A stretch of 64,000 bases of DNA from Sphingobacterium psychroaquaticum (GTDB taxonomy: Bacteria; Bacteroidota; Bacteroidia; Sphingobacteriales; Sphingobacteriaceae), in assembly GCF_900177625.1 (NCBI RefSeq), contig NZ_FXAU01000001.1, forward strand, positions 498,475 to 562,474, given 5' to 3'. The notes beneath the pieces are model-generated. The model saw nothing but the letters and a program-made list of their open reading frames with translations. It had not been told where the DNA came from and did no database searches. The position numbers and the translations under genes are program-made. Below, in pieces: positions 26,361-34,824 of this stretch (position 1 is its first letter; every line of letters begins with the position of its first letter).

Positions 26361-28593
26361 AACAAGATTTAATATCCTATTGTGTTTAGCCCTTTCTGTG
26401 GCACAGGGTTTCGCACAGGGAACCGTTGATGACTATAAGCGAGCAAAGGATTTGCGTGGATTAATTAGTAATAAGGTATACCATGCACCTTCGCAAATTA
26501 AATGGAACGAGTCGGGAGATTTGTTGTGGTACGAAAAGAATACAGTACATGGAAAAGAGTTTGTTTTGGTGGATACAAAAAGCAAGACAAAATCGGAATT
26601 GTTCCAAGTGACGGAGGTCGTTGAGGCCTTGAAGAGCGATTTAAAAAAAGATATTGACCCACGTAGTATTGGGGGCGACCGTATCAAAGTAATTGACCGA
26701 TCCACTGTCGAATTGGAGGCTGAGGGATCGGTATGGTCATGGGATCGATCTACTAAAAAAATAACAAAAAAAGAAGGAGCCCGGGATAACCGTCGAGGTG
26801 GATATTGGGGACAGCGTTATGATGATAGCAAAGGAGAGCCGGTAGAATCACCCGATAAGTCTCGCGTGGCTTTTATCAAAAACAGTAATCTTTATGTAGC
26901 GCCAAAAGGAAATTTAAAAGCCGAACGACAACTCACTTTTGACGGTAGTCCGGGGGAGTATTATGCGGCGCATATCCAGTGGTCGCCAGATGGAAAAAAA
27001 ATTGCTGCCAGTAAAGTTCGTAAAGCAGAAGTGCGGATCTTGACTTTGCTGGAATCTTCTCCAGGAGATCAATTACAGCCGAAATTACAAACACGGGATT
27101 ATCCAAAACCAGGAGATGCTTTGTCACAATATTATCCGGTTATCTATAACCTGGAAAGCAATCAGTTATTTGCTTGTCCTACATGGCTGATCGAAAACCA
27201 GTTTTCCATTGGACGCCTCGAGTGGCGAAAAGATAGCCGAGCGTTAACTTTTGAATATAACAAGCGGGGGCATCAGCAATATGCTGTTGTGGAGCTCGAT
27301 GCGACACAGGGGCGTAGCCGTTATTTGATTAATGAGACCAATAAAACCTTTATTGATTATAGCGGAAAGCGGTACCGCGAAGATCTGCAAGATGGCAAAG
27401 AGATAATCTGGGCTTCGGAGCGCGATGGATGGAATCACCTGTACCGTTACGATGGAACAACAGGAGCTGTTATAAATCAGATCACAAAAGGAGAGTGGGT
27501 TGTTCGTAAAGTGGTTCATGTGGATGAAACACGTAAAGAAATTATTTTTGAAGGAAGCGGCAAAAATAAAGACCAAGACCCTTATTTTATTCAGTACTAT
27601 AGTATTGGTTTTGATGGTCAAAATCTACGCGAATTGACACGGGAGAATGGTAATCATACCGCATATTTTAACAACGATCATAGCTATTTTGTAGATACCT
27701 ATTCACGGATCGACGAGGCACCGACTACGGTGTTGAGAGACCGCTCTGGAAAGGTAATTATAGATTTAGAAAAAGCCGATGATCAAGCGTTGAAAGCTAC
27801 GGGCTGGAAAGCCCCCGAAGTGTTTACTGCAAAGGCACGTGATGGTAAATCCGATATTTGGGGTATAATTATTCGTCCGACTAACTTCGATCCGCAGAAG
27901 AAATACCCTGTAATTGAATATATCTACGCCGGACCACACAGCTCTTTTGTTCCGAAAACATTTATTCCAAACCCGAGTGGGATGCAAGAGTTGGCAGAGC
28001 TTGGTTTTATCGTTGTACAAATCGATGGAATGGGAACATCTAATCGTTCGAAGGCCTTTCAGGATGTATGTTGGAAAAATCTGAAAGACGCCGGCTTTCC
28101 CGATCGTATTCTTTGGATGAAAGATGCAGCCAAGAAATATCCGTATATGGATTTAGAGAAAGTTGGTATTTATGGTACATCAGCAGGAGGTCAAAGTTCG
28201 ACAGCGGCTCTATTATTTCACCCAGAGTTTTATAAAGTAGGTGTCTCATCGTGCGGATGCCACGATAACCGGATGGATAAAATTTGGTGGAATGAACAGT
28301 GGATGGGGTGGCCGATTGGTCCCGAGTATGCAGCTTGTTCCAATATTGATAACGCCGATAAATTGCAAGGTAAGCTGATGCTTATTGTTGGTGAATTAGA
28401 TGACAATGTCGACCCAGCATCGACCTACCAGCTGACCAACGCGTTGATAAAAGCAAATAAAGAACATGAGCTTATTATGGTTCCTGGAATGGGGCACTCC
28501 TCCGGTGGAGATTATGGAGAGAAAAAGCGTCGCGATTTCTTTGTTAAAAATCTCTTAGAGGTTAATCCCCCTGCCTGGAACGCTATACCATAA
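26353..28593 (+). CDS. DPP IV-type S9 prolyl oligopeptidase-family peptidase, exported
   Basis: 746 residues. Signal peptide ends at GFAQG (~23). A DPP IV N-terminal propeller (~35-490) precedes an alpha/beta-hydrolase domain with Ser610 (GTSAGG), Asp ~683/684 (GELDDNV) and His715 (GMGHSS). It differs from the other DPP IV in this window in the nucleophile elbow (GTSAGG instead of GWSGGG) and lacks a clear EEEFG pair, so its specificity may differ. The start codon overlaps the permease end by 8 bases, making it the last gene of the hydroxyproline run. A terminator follows. A dipeptidyl peptidase for X-Hyp or X-Pro peptides is the likeliest role. Confidence 0.88.
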   Translation: MFRTRFNILLCLALSVAQGFAQGTVDDYKRAKDLRGLISNKVYHAPSQIKWNESGDLLWYEKNTVHGKEFVLVDTKSKTKSELFQVTEVVEALKSDLKKDIDPRSIGGDRIKVIDRSTVELEAEGSVWSWDRSTKKITKKEGARDNRRGGYWGQRYDDSKGEPVESPDKSRVAFIKNSNLYVAPKGNLKAERQLTFDGSPGEYYAAHIQWSPDGKKIAASKVRKAEVRILTLLESSPGDQLQPKLQTRDYPKPGDALSQYYPVIYNLESNQLFACPTWLIENQFSIGRLEWRKDSRALTFEYNKRGHQQYAVVELDATQGRSRYLINETNKTFIDYSGKRYREDLQDGKEIIWASERDGWNHLYRYDGTTGAVINQITKGEWVVRKVVHVDETRKEIIFEGSGKNKDQDPYFIQYYSIGFDGQNLRELTRENGNHTAYFNNDHSYFVDTYSRIDEAPTTVLRDRSGKVIIDLEKADDQALKATGWKAPEVFTAKARDGKSDIWGIIIRPTNFDPQKKYPVIEYIYAGPHSSFVPKTFIPNPSGMQELAELGFIVVQIDGMGTSNRSKAFQDVCWKNLKDAGFPDRILWMKDAAKKYPYMDLEKVGIYGTSAGGQSSTAALLFHPEFYKVGVSSCGCHDNRMDKIWWNEQWMGWPIGPEYAACSNIDNADKLQGKLMLIVGELDDNVDPASTYQLTNALIKANKEHELIMVPGMGHSSGGDYGEKKRRDFFVKNLLEVNPPAWNAIP

Positions 28594-28655
28594 GAATAAA
28601 TTTTATGCTATTAGGGTTTAAATAACCGGATACATTTTTAGTTTAGTTTGAAGTC

Positions 28656-28692
28656 AAGAGGTCTTGCGATATACGTAAGGCCTCTTTTTTTT
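28656..28692 (+). terminator. Rho-independent terminator of the hydroxyproline gene run
   Basis: AAGAGGTCTT (28656-28665) pairs with AAGGCCTCTT (28677-28686), with one G-T pair and an 11-base loop, followed by eight T residues. It lies 63 bp after the DPP IV-like stop, so the next SusC/SusD pair is probably a separate unit. Confidence 0.85.
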
Positions 28693-28810
28693 GATGTCTC
28701 CACGGTGAATAAATGGTTAAGAATTGGTAAAGGTTTGTTAAAATAAGTGTTATTATAACATTTAATAAAAAATAACTTAGTTGTTATAAATTACCAGATT
28801 TAAACCAAGC

Positions 28811-31756
28811 ATGAAAAAAATTATTTCGTACCTATTGCTAACCTGTCTTTTAATGACGGGCCTGTATGCACAGGAGCGTATTCTATTGAAAGGAAAGGTG
28901 CTCAACCCACTTGGGGAGGGCATTCCGGGAGCAACGTTACAGCTCCAAGGCACAAATCAGAAACAATCATCAGAAAACGATGGATCCTTTTCTCTGAGCT
29001 ACCAAAAGGGAGCCAGTTTATTGGTCACAGCTGTTGGCTACGCCTCCAAAACGATCGTACTGACAACAGAGTCATCCTTAACCATTAACTTATCCGTTTT
29101 TTCGGAAGCCATTGATGAAGTCGTCGTCGTCGGTTACGGTACCCAAAAGAAGGGCGAGGTGACTAGCGCAATTGCAAGTGTAAAAGCAGAGGATTTTACA
29201 CAAGGTGCTGTAAAAGATGCGGGTCAGCTCATTCAAGGTAAAGTAGCCGGGTTACGGATTACAACTCCGAATGGAGATCCCAATTCGTCTTCGCAAATTA
29301 ACCTTCGGGGCTTAAATTCTATTAATGGTTCACAAGATCCATTGGTTATTATCGACGGAATCCCAGGAAACCTGAATACGGTGGCACCGGAAGATATAGA
29401 ATCAATAGATGTCTTGAAAGATGGTTCGGCTGCGGCGATCTATGGTACACGCGCAACAAGCGGTGTGATCTTGATCACCACGCGTAAGAATAGATCCAAC
29501 GATAATCGTACTTCTATCGAGTATAACAACTACGCCAACCTACAGACGTTATTCCGTAAACCGGATATGATGACAGCGGATGACTATAAGCGGCTGATTG
29601 GGGAGGGCGTAAAATATACCGATTTAGGAAGCTCAACGAATTGGATTGATGAAGTCACCCAGAACCCATTCAGTCATAACCACAATGTGACCCTTTTTGG
29701 TGGTAATGCACGAACAAACTTTACGGGCTCGGTCAATTATAGAGACTGGGAAGGTGTATTATTGAAAAGTGGACAGGAACGTCTCAATATACGTGCGGAT
29801 CTAAACCACGAAATGTTTGATGGGAAGCTTCGCACCAATATGCAGGTTATTAATCGGAGTACCACAGCTAAGCAGGGTGGTTCGTCGGATTATATGTGGC
29901 GCCAAGCGATTATCCGGAACCCTACAGATCGTGTATTTAACGATCAAGGAAAATGGCAAGAGAATAATGCGTATATGTACGATAATCCCTTAGGTATGAT
30001 CCACGAGACGGTAAATGATCGTATTTTTCGCGAAACCCGAATGAATGGATCCTTGGAGTATCGACCGATTCAGGACTTGAGTTTAAAGATGTTGTTATCA
30101 CGTGTACAGCAGAACGATCTATACGGAAACTCGACCTCCTTTGATCATGTGAATACAACAAAAAATAACCTGAATGGAACAGCCTCTCGGAGTACATCGG
30201 CGATGGTTGAAAACCTGATGGAGCTAACGGCAAATTACAATAAGACGTTTGGTCTTCATAAACTCGGTGTTTTAGGTGGTTATAGTTGGCAGGATAATAC
30301 AGCAGAGAACTTCTATGCTTACAATTTTGACTTCCCAACGGATAATTACAGTTATAATAAATTAGAGTCAGGGATGGCGCTTCAACGCGGAATGGCGTCG
30401 ATGACCAGTGGAAAGAGTCAATGGAAACTAGCGGGTTTCTTTGCGCGCGCGACGTATAGCTATAAGGAGCGGTATATGGCGATGGCGAGTATTCGTAGAG
30501 AGGGATCCTCAACATTTGGAGAGAACAATAAGTGGGGAAATTTTCCAGCTATTTCACTAGGTTGGGATATGGCGAAGGAACCTTTTATGGAAGAGGTCAA
30601 AGCCATTAATCAATTGAAGTTACGTGCCGGATTTGGGGTAACAGGAACGATTGCTTCTTCTTCGTATATGTCGCAAACGAGTTATAATTTTGACCGTGGC
30701 CAGGGCGCATATATCAATGGTAAATGGGTTCCTGGATTTGTACCGGTACGAAATTTCAACCCCGATCTGAAATGGGAAAAGAAGCATGAATATAATGTCG
30801 GGTTAGACTTTAGTATGCTTAATAATCGTGTTTATGGTTCGGTAGATTATTACTCCCGTCGTATAAAAGACCTTTTGTATCAGTTCAGCGTTCCTTCACC
30901 ACCTTATTTGTATTCGAGCATGATGTTGAATGCCGGAGAAATGAGTAACAGTGGTGTGGAGGTCTTGATCAATGTCGATGCCGTGCGGAAAGAAAATTTC
31001 AAATGGAAGACAGGACTTACCTTTTCTACAAACAAAAATAAGCTGATTAATCTTTCGAACGATGCATTTAATGTAACGGTACCTTTCTTTGAAGCAGGAT
31101 ATACAGGGGAGCCTATTCAGATTGCGACACACAGGGTGGAGGTAGGACGTTCCATTGGTGACTTTTATGTTTGGAAGACCGTTGGTGTTGATGATAATGG
31201 AAAGTGGCTGGTAGAAAGTAAGACCGGAGAAGCGGTAACCATGGCGGATGCGACACCGGATGATCGTCAGTATTATGGAAATGGTATCCCGGACTTTAAC
31301 TTGGGTTGGAATAACAGCTTTAACTATAAGAATATTGACTTTAGTTTCACCCTACGGGGGGCTTTTGGGCACCAAGTTCTGAATATGACCCGCATGTATT
31401 ATGAAAACCCAATCAATAAAGCTTACAATGCACTAAAGACGGCTTATGACCCTGTTTATGGTAAAACGTTGAATAATGACTTGGTGTATGTCTCGCACTA
31501 TATTGAGGATGCTGACTTTGTGAAATTGGATAATGTGACCTTAGGCTATAGTTTTAAACCGCAGGCGATAAAGGGTATAAATCGTTTGCGTTTATATGTT
31601 TCCGGATTGAACCTGATGACCATCACAGGGTATAAAGGACTGGATCCGGAGGCGACAAGCTACTCGGGGGATTTCACTTTTGCACCAGGTATTGAACACC
31701 GGGATCGTTACCCGACGACACGGACATTTACGGCAGGTCTGAACGTTACATTTTAA
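28811..31756 (+). CDS. SusC/RagA-family TonB-linked outer-membrane transporter
   Basis: 981 residues. Signal peptide 1-20 (GLYAQ), carboxypeptidase-D-like domain ~25-98, DEVVVVGYG at 102-110, plug motifs LIQGKVAGLRI, NLRGLNSI, LVIIDGIPG, SIDVLKDGSAAAIYGTRATSGVI, and the SusC-type barrel ending in RTFTAGLNVTF. The partner SusD starts 10 bp later. It comes after the terminated hydroxyproline run with a 217-bp AT-rich promoter region of its own. A peptide cargo is plausible from the neighbourhood, but nothing in the protein itself proves it. Confidence 0.93.
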   Translation: MKKIISYLLLTCLLMTGLYAQERILLKGKVLNPLGEGIPGATLQLQGTNQKQSSENDGSFSLSYQKGASLLVTAVGYASKTIVLTTESSLTINLSVFSEAIDEVVVVGYGTQKKGEVTSAIASVKAEDFTQGAVKDAGQLIQGKVAGLRITTPNGDPNSSSQINLRGLNSINGSQDPLVIIDGIPGNLNTVAPEDIESIDVLKDGSAAAIYGTRATSGVILITTRKNRSNDNRTSIEYNNYANLQTLFRKPDMMTADDYKRLIGEGVKYTDLGSSTNWIDEVTQNPFSHNHNVTLFGGNARTNFTGSVNYRDWEGVLLKSGQERLNIRADLNHEMFDGKLRTNMQVINRSTTAKQGGSSDYMWRQAIIRNPTDRVFNDQGKWQENNAYMYDNPLGMIHETVNDRIFRETRMNGSLEYRPIQDLSLKMLLSRVQQNDLYGNSTSFDHVNTTKNNLNGTASRSTSAMVENLMELTANYNKTFGLHKLGVLGGYSWQDNTAENFYAYNFDFPTDNYSYNKLESGMALQRGMASMTSGKSQWKLAGFFARATYSYKERYMAMASIRREGSSTFGENNKWGNFPAISLGWDMAKEPFMEEVKAINQLKLRAGFGVTGTIASSSYMSQTSYNFDRGQGAYINGKWVPGFVPVRNFNPDLKWEKKHEYNVGLDFSMLNNRVYGSVDYYSRRIKDLLYQFSVPSPPYLYSSMMLNAGEMSNSGVEVLINVDAVRKENFKWKTGLTFSTNKNKLINLSNDAFNVTVPFFEAGYTGEPIQIATHRVEVGRSIGDFYVWKTVGVDDNGKWLVESKTGEAVTMADATPDDRQYYGNGIPDFNLGWNNSFNYKNIDFSFTLRGAFGHQVLNMTRMYYENPINKAYNALKTAYDPVYGKTLNNDLVYVSHYIEDADFVKLDNVTLGYSFKPQAIKGINRLRLYVSGLNLMTITGYKGLDPEATSYSGDFTFAPGIEHRDRYPTTRTFTAGLNVTF

Positions 31757-31766
31757 TCTTGAAATT

Positions 31767-33374
31767 ATGTCTAGAAATAATAAATATATATGGATGACAG
31801 CGCTTGTAGGATTTGGGCTGCTATCTTTTAACTCCTGTACGGATCTTTCCGAAGAAGTATTCTCGGAAGTGCTCGAGAAGGAATATCAACCACAAGAGCG
31901 TGATTTGCCGACAATTTTAGCACCGGTTTATGCGTCCTTTAGAAACCTGATGTTTGGCTGGCAAGGGTATTTTGACTTACAAGAAGAATCGGCGGATCAT
32001 ATTATCACGCCTGTACGCCCGAATGGTTGGGACGATGCCGGGACATATCGACGGATGCACCAGCATACGTGGACCACTATACAGTGGCAGCCTTACAATA
32101 CCTGGCAGCAAGCATATTCCAGTATAACGAAGGCGAATCGGGTCATTATGCAGATTGAAGACGGTACTTTACCGCTTCCGGAAAGCGTGGGTAAATCGGC
32201 AATTGCAGAGCTGCGTGCCGCTCGTGCATTAGCCTATTACCTGCTGTTGGATAACCATGGCAATGTCCCTATTGTTACGGACTACCGTGACGTTAGCCTT
32301 CCAGAACAAAAAACGCGTAAGGAAGTGTATGATTTCGTGGTGAATGAGTTGACAACCGTTATCCCGCTTTTATCGAATGAAGTAGGCAGTATGTACGGTC
32401 GTATGAATGTATGGGCAGCCCGTGCGCTGCTGGCGAAAGTTTATTTAAATTCTGAAGTTTACGTCGGTGTATCGTCGTGGGATAAGGTGATTAGTCTGAC
32501 AGATGATATTATCAATGCAAATAAATATCGTTTGGATACAGAATACAAGAGTGTCTTTTCTCCAACGAATCAAAATTCACCTGAGATCATCTTTTCTGTT
32601 CCCTACGACGAAGTGTATGGACAGGGGAGCCAAATACATATGAAGACCCTAGATCCGCTTAGTCGATTGGTGTATAATATGGCTGCTGGTCCTTGGGGCG
32701 GTAATTGCGCTGTACCACAGTTTATCGATAGCTACGACAAGGAAGACCAAAGACTCTACGACAGTTGGATTCAGGGGCCACAGTACCATGCCACAACAGG
32801 GGAACTTGTGATAACGTACGAAAAAGCTGTTCCAGGGATTGGTGGAGACGGCACCATCGCTGCTTCTAATGCGGGGTATCGTATTGGTAAGTATGAGATA
32901 AAGAAAGGAGCGACTAACAATTTGGATAACGATTATCCGATGTTTAGGTATGCCGATGTGCTATTGATGAAAGCGGAAGCCTTGCTTCGTACAGGGCGTG
33001 AAAGTGATGCCGCAGTTTTAGTGAGCCAAGTGCGTGAACGTGCCTTCAGGGCGAATCCGACAAAAGCTACGGTTTCGGGCGCGGACCTTCTTGGGGGAAG
33101 TAAATACAATTATGGATTACAGAACAAAGATGGTAGTGTTGCGGGCACAAATGGGGGACAGGATATTAAGTATGGACGCTTCTTGGATGAACTTGGCTGG
33201 GAATTTACGGCGGAGGCACATCGACGCCAAGATATTATTCGTTTTGGTGTCTTTCAGACGAAGTCTTGGTTCAATCATGCACCACATGCGAACGCACAAA
33301 GTCGCACCTTGTTTCCTATTCCAAATGATGAAATCAATAAAAATCCGAAATTAAAACAAAACACAGGCTACTAA
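31767..33374 (+). CDS. SusD/RagB-family substrate-binding lipoprotein
   Basis: 535 residues, lipobox SFNSC (Cys24). Shows the SusD tetratrico-like helices (YSSITKANRVIMQIE, AIAELRAARALAYYLLLDNHGNVPIVTDY), NVWAARALLAKVYLNSE, FRYADVLLMKAEALLRTG and the closing RQDIIRFG ... LFPIPNDEINKNPKLKQNTGY. Standard length. Partner of the SusC immediately upstream. No enzyme gene follows; the next features are a hairpin and a tRNA. Confidence 0.93.
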   Translation: MSRNNKYIWMTALVGFGLLSFNSCTDLSEEVFSEVLEKEYQPQERDLPTILAPVYASFRNLMFGWQGYFDLQEESADHIITPVRPNGWDDAGTYRRMHQHTWTTIQWQPYNTWQQAYSSITKANRVIMQIEDGTLPLPESVGKSAIAELRAARALAYYLLLDNHGNVPIVTDYRDVSLPEQKTRKEVYDFVVNELTTVIPLLSNEVGSMYGRMNVWAARALLAKVYLNSEVYVGVSSWDKVISLTDDIINANKYRLDTEYKSVFSPTNQNSPEIIFSVPYDEVYGQGSQIHMKTLDPLSRLVYNMAAGPWGGNCAVPQFIDSYDKEDQRLYDSWIQGPQYHATTGELVITYEKAVPGIGGDGTIAASNAGYRIGKYEIKKGATNNLDNDYPMFRYADVLLMKAEALLRTGRESDAAVLVSQVRERAFRANPTKATVSGADLLGGSKYNYGLQNKDGSVAGTNGGQDIKYGRFLDELGWEFTAEAHRRQDIIRFGVFQTKSWFNHAPHANAQSRTLFPIPNDEINKNPKLKQNTGY

Positions 33375-33427
33375 TGTGTGGTGCTTTTACGTACATATAC
33401 CTTAAAAAGTCTCATTTCTAAAACAAA

Positions 33428-33464
33428 TGTGTCCCTCTCGACGTCTAATATTGGGAGGGACACA
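33428..33464 (+). terminator. Hairpin downstream of the SusC/SusD pair
   Basis: TGTGTCCCTC (33428-33437) pairs perfectly with GAGGGACACA (33455-33464) across a 17-base loop. No strong T-run follows, so termination efficiency is uncertain. Confidence 0.55.
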
Positions 33465-33623
33465 TATTATGTCGTTAATCAATCGAAAAATAATTCCCTA
33501 TAACAGAGGTTATTCGCAATAAACTTCAAAAAAAAGTACGCTAGGGTTTGCATTTTAAAAGGATTTACCTACCTTTGCATCACTCCAAACAACGAAGGAT
33601 ACTTCGAAAAAAGAAAGAGTAAA

Positions 33624-33696
33624 GATTCCGTAGCTCAGCTGGTAGAGCAATACACTTTTAATGTATGGGTCCTGGGTTCGAATCCCAGCGGGATCA
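33624..33696 (+). tRNA. tRNA-Lys (anticodon TTT)
   Basis: 73 bases that fold as a standard cloverleaf: acceptor GATTCCG/CGGGATC with one T-G pair, D arm GCTC/GAGC, anticodon stem ATACA/TGTAT with loop CTTTTAA (anticodon TTT), a 5-base variable loop, T arm CTGGG/CCCAG with loop TTCGAAT, and discriminator A. No CCA is encoded, as is common in Bacteroidota. Confidence 0.97.
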
Positions 33697-33697
33697 C

Positions 33698-33729
33698 AAA
33701 AAAGCAACTTCACAAGAGTTGCTTTTTTT
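33698..33729 (+). terminator. Terminator of the tRNA-Lys gene
   Basis: GCAACT (33704-33709) pairs with AGTTGC (33717-33722), flanked by an A-run before and a T-run after. It starts two bases after the tRNA end. Confidence 0.85.
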
Positions 33730-33734
33730 GTTTT

Positions 33735-33770
33735 AATCCCATGGGATGAGAACCCAAGGGTTCGATTCGT
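33735..33770. repeat. tRNA 3'-end-like segment with two adjacent palindromes
   Basis: ATCCCATGGGAT (33736-33747) is a perfect 12-bp palindrome; GAACCC-AA-GGGTTC (33750-33763) is another inverted repeat. AATCCCA-T-GGGATGA echoes AATCCCA-GC-GGGATCA at the tRNA-Lys 3' end, and GGTTCGATTC echoes its T loop. This may be a decayed attachment-site copy; only the similarity is observed. The rest of the 33375-33831 gap holds nothing beyond the hairpins and the tRNA. Confidence 0.35.
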
Positions 33771-33831
33771 GAAGGCTCAGGTTCAAAAATTTTAAAGTGA
33801 GTTATAAAATATTATTTTTTGATATTTGTAC

Positions 33832-34704
33832 ATGGCTCTATTTATAACTTTAGATAACGTCTATGAATTGTATAATCTTGATCCTTCGAAAAAGACGGAA
33901 GGGATAATTGTTCTGAATCAACAAAATGACCCCAAGAAGAAATATACAACGCATAGTCGCCTATTTGAAGGTTTATTACTAGGCTTCATGGTAAAAGGAT
34001 CCATGAAATCCCAAATCCACTTTTTAGAGTATGAATTAAATGCCGGTGATATCGCTATTTTACAACCACAATTAATGATTGATACAAAGTCATTGAGTGA
34101 AGATGCAGAAATAGTAACTATTGGTCTTTCGTTAGATTTTATTACAGAATTTCCCATTCTACGTGAGTTTGTAATGAATAATCAAATTAGATGGCAGCCC
34201 ATTATCAGACTTCAACCCGAAGACATCAAGCTCCAGAATGAACTATTAACCCTGATACAAAATTTCTATCATAAAAAACCAAGTCCCAATAAGGCCCAAA
34301 TGCTAAAGCATCTTGTTATGGTCTTAATTAGTATGATTTCTGAAGTATATTCTAATTTACCGAATAGCAAAAGCTTCGTGAAAAACCGCACGCATGAAAT
34401 CATAGATGATTTCTATCTGCTAATTTCAAAGCATGCTAACCAACAAAGAAGTGTTGCATTTTATGCTGAAAAGCTACATTTAACACCACAATATCTTTCT
34501 ACTTTCCTAAAACAGAAAACTGGAAAATCTGCATTACAGTGGATTGATCATATCACCATTCTGCATGCTAAAACATTATTGAAATCTTCTAATTTTTCGA
34601 TTAAGGAAATTAGTAATGCGCTTCATTTTGAAGAAACAAGTGTCTTTAGCAGATATTTTAGAAGAATAGCAGGAGTGTCGCCAAAAACGTATAGAAACGA
34701 ATAA
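33832..34704 (+). CDS. AraC-family transcriptional regulator
   Basis: 290 residues. The N-terminal half is a divergent cupin-like sensor (GLLLGFMVKGSMKSQIHFLEYELNAGDIAILQPQLMID). The C-terminal ~100 residues carry the AraC double helix-turn-helix (SVAFYAEKLHLTPQYLSTFLKQKTGKSALQWIDHITI and IKEISNALHFEETSVFSRYFRRIAGVSPKTYR). I use the ATG at 33832; an in-frame TTG two codons earlier is less likely. It is ~120 bp before a Tet-like efflux gene on the same strand, which it may control. Its coding sequence is AT-richer than that of its SusCD neighbours. Confidence 0.9.
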   Translation: MALFITLDNVYELYNLDPSKKTEGIIVLNQQNDPKKKYTTHSRLFEGLLLGFMVKGSMKSQIHFLEYELNAGDIAILQPQLMIDTKSLSEDAEIVTIGLSLDFITEFPILREFVMNNQIRWQPIIRLQPEDIKLQNELLTLIQNFYHKKPSPNKAQMLKHLVMVLISMISEVYSNLPNSKSFVKNRTHEIIDDFYLLISKHANQQRSVAFYAEKLHLTPQYLSTFLKQKTGKSALQWIDHITILHAKTLLKSSNFSIKEISNALHFEETSVFSRYFRRIAGVSPKTYRNE

Positions 34705-34824
34705 TGTAATACGTTTATGTATCTTAAGTATTTACAGATTGCTGCGGATTAGCAGCTTTCAAATTGTACGTAAACACCATTAAATTGTCAACCCCTTGTT
34801 TTTATCGCTGTTTAATTTTACAGC

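Noticed and set aside
29937-30515. 192-codon minus-strand frame inside the second SusC gene
   Set aside because: Long but Ser/Tyr/Arg-rich with no fold pattern; a shadow of the SusC barrel coding sequence.
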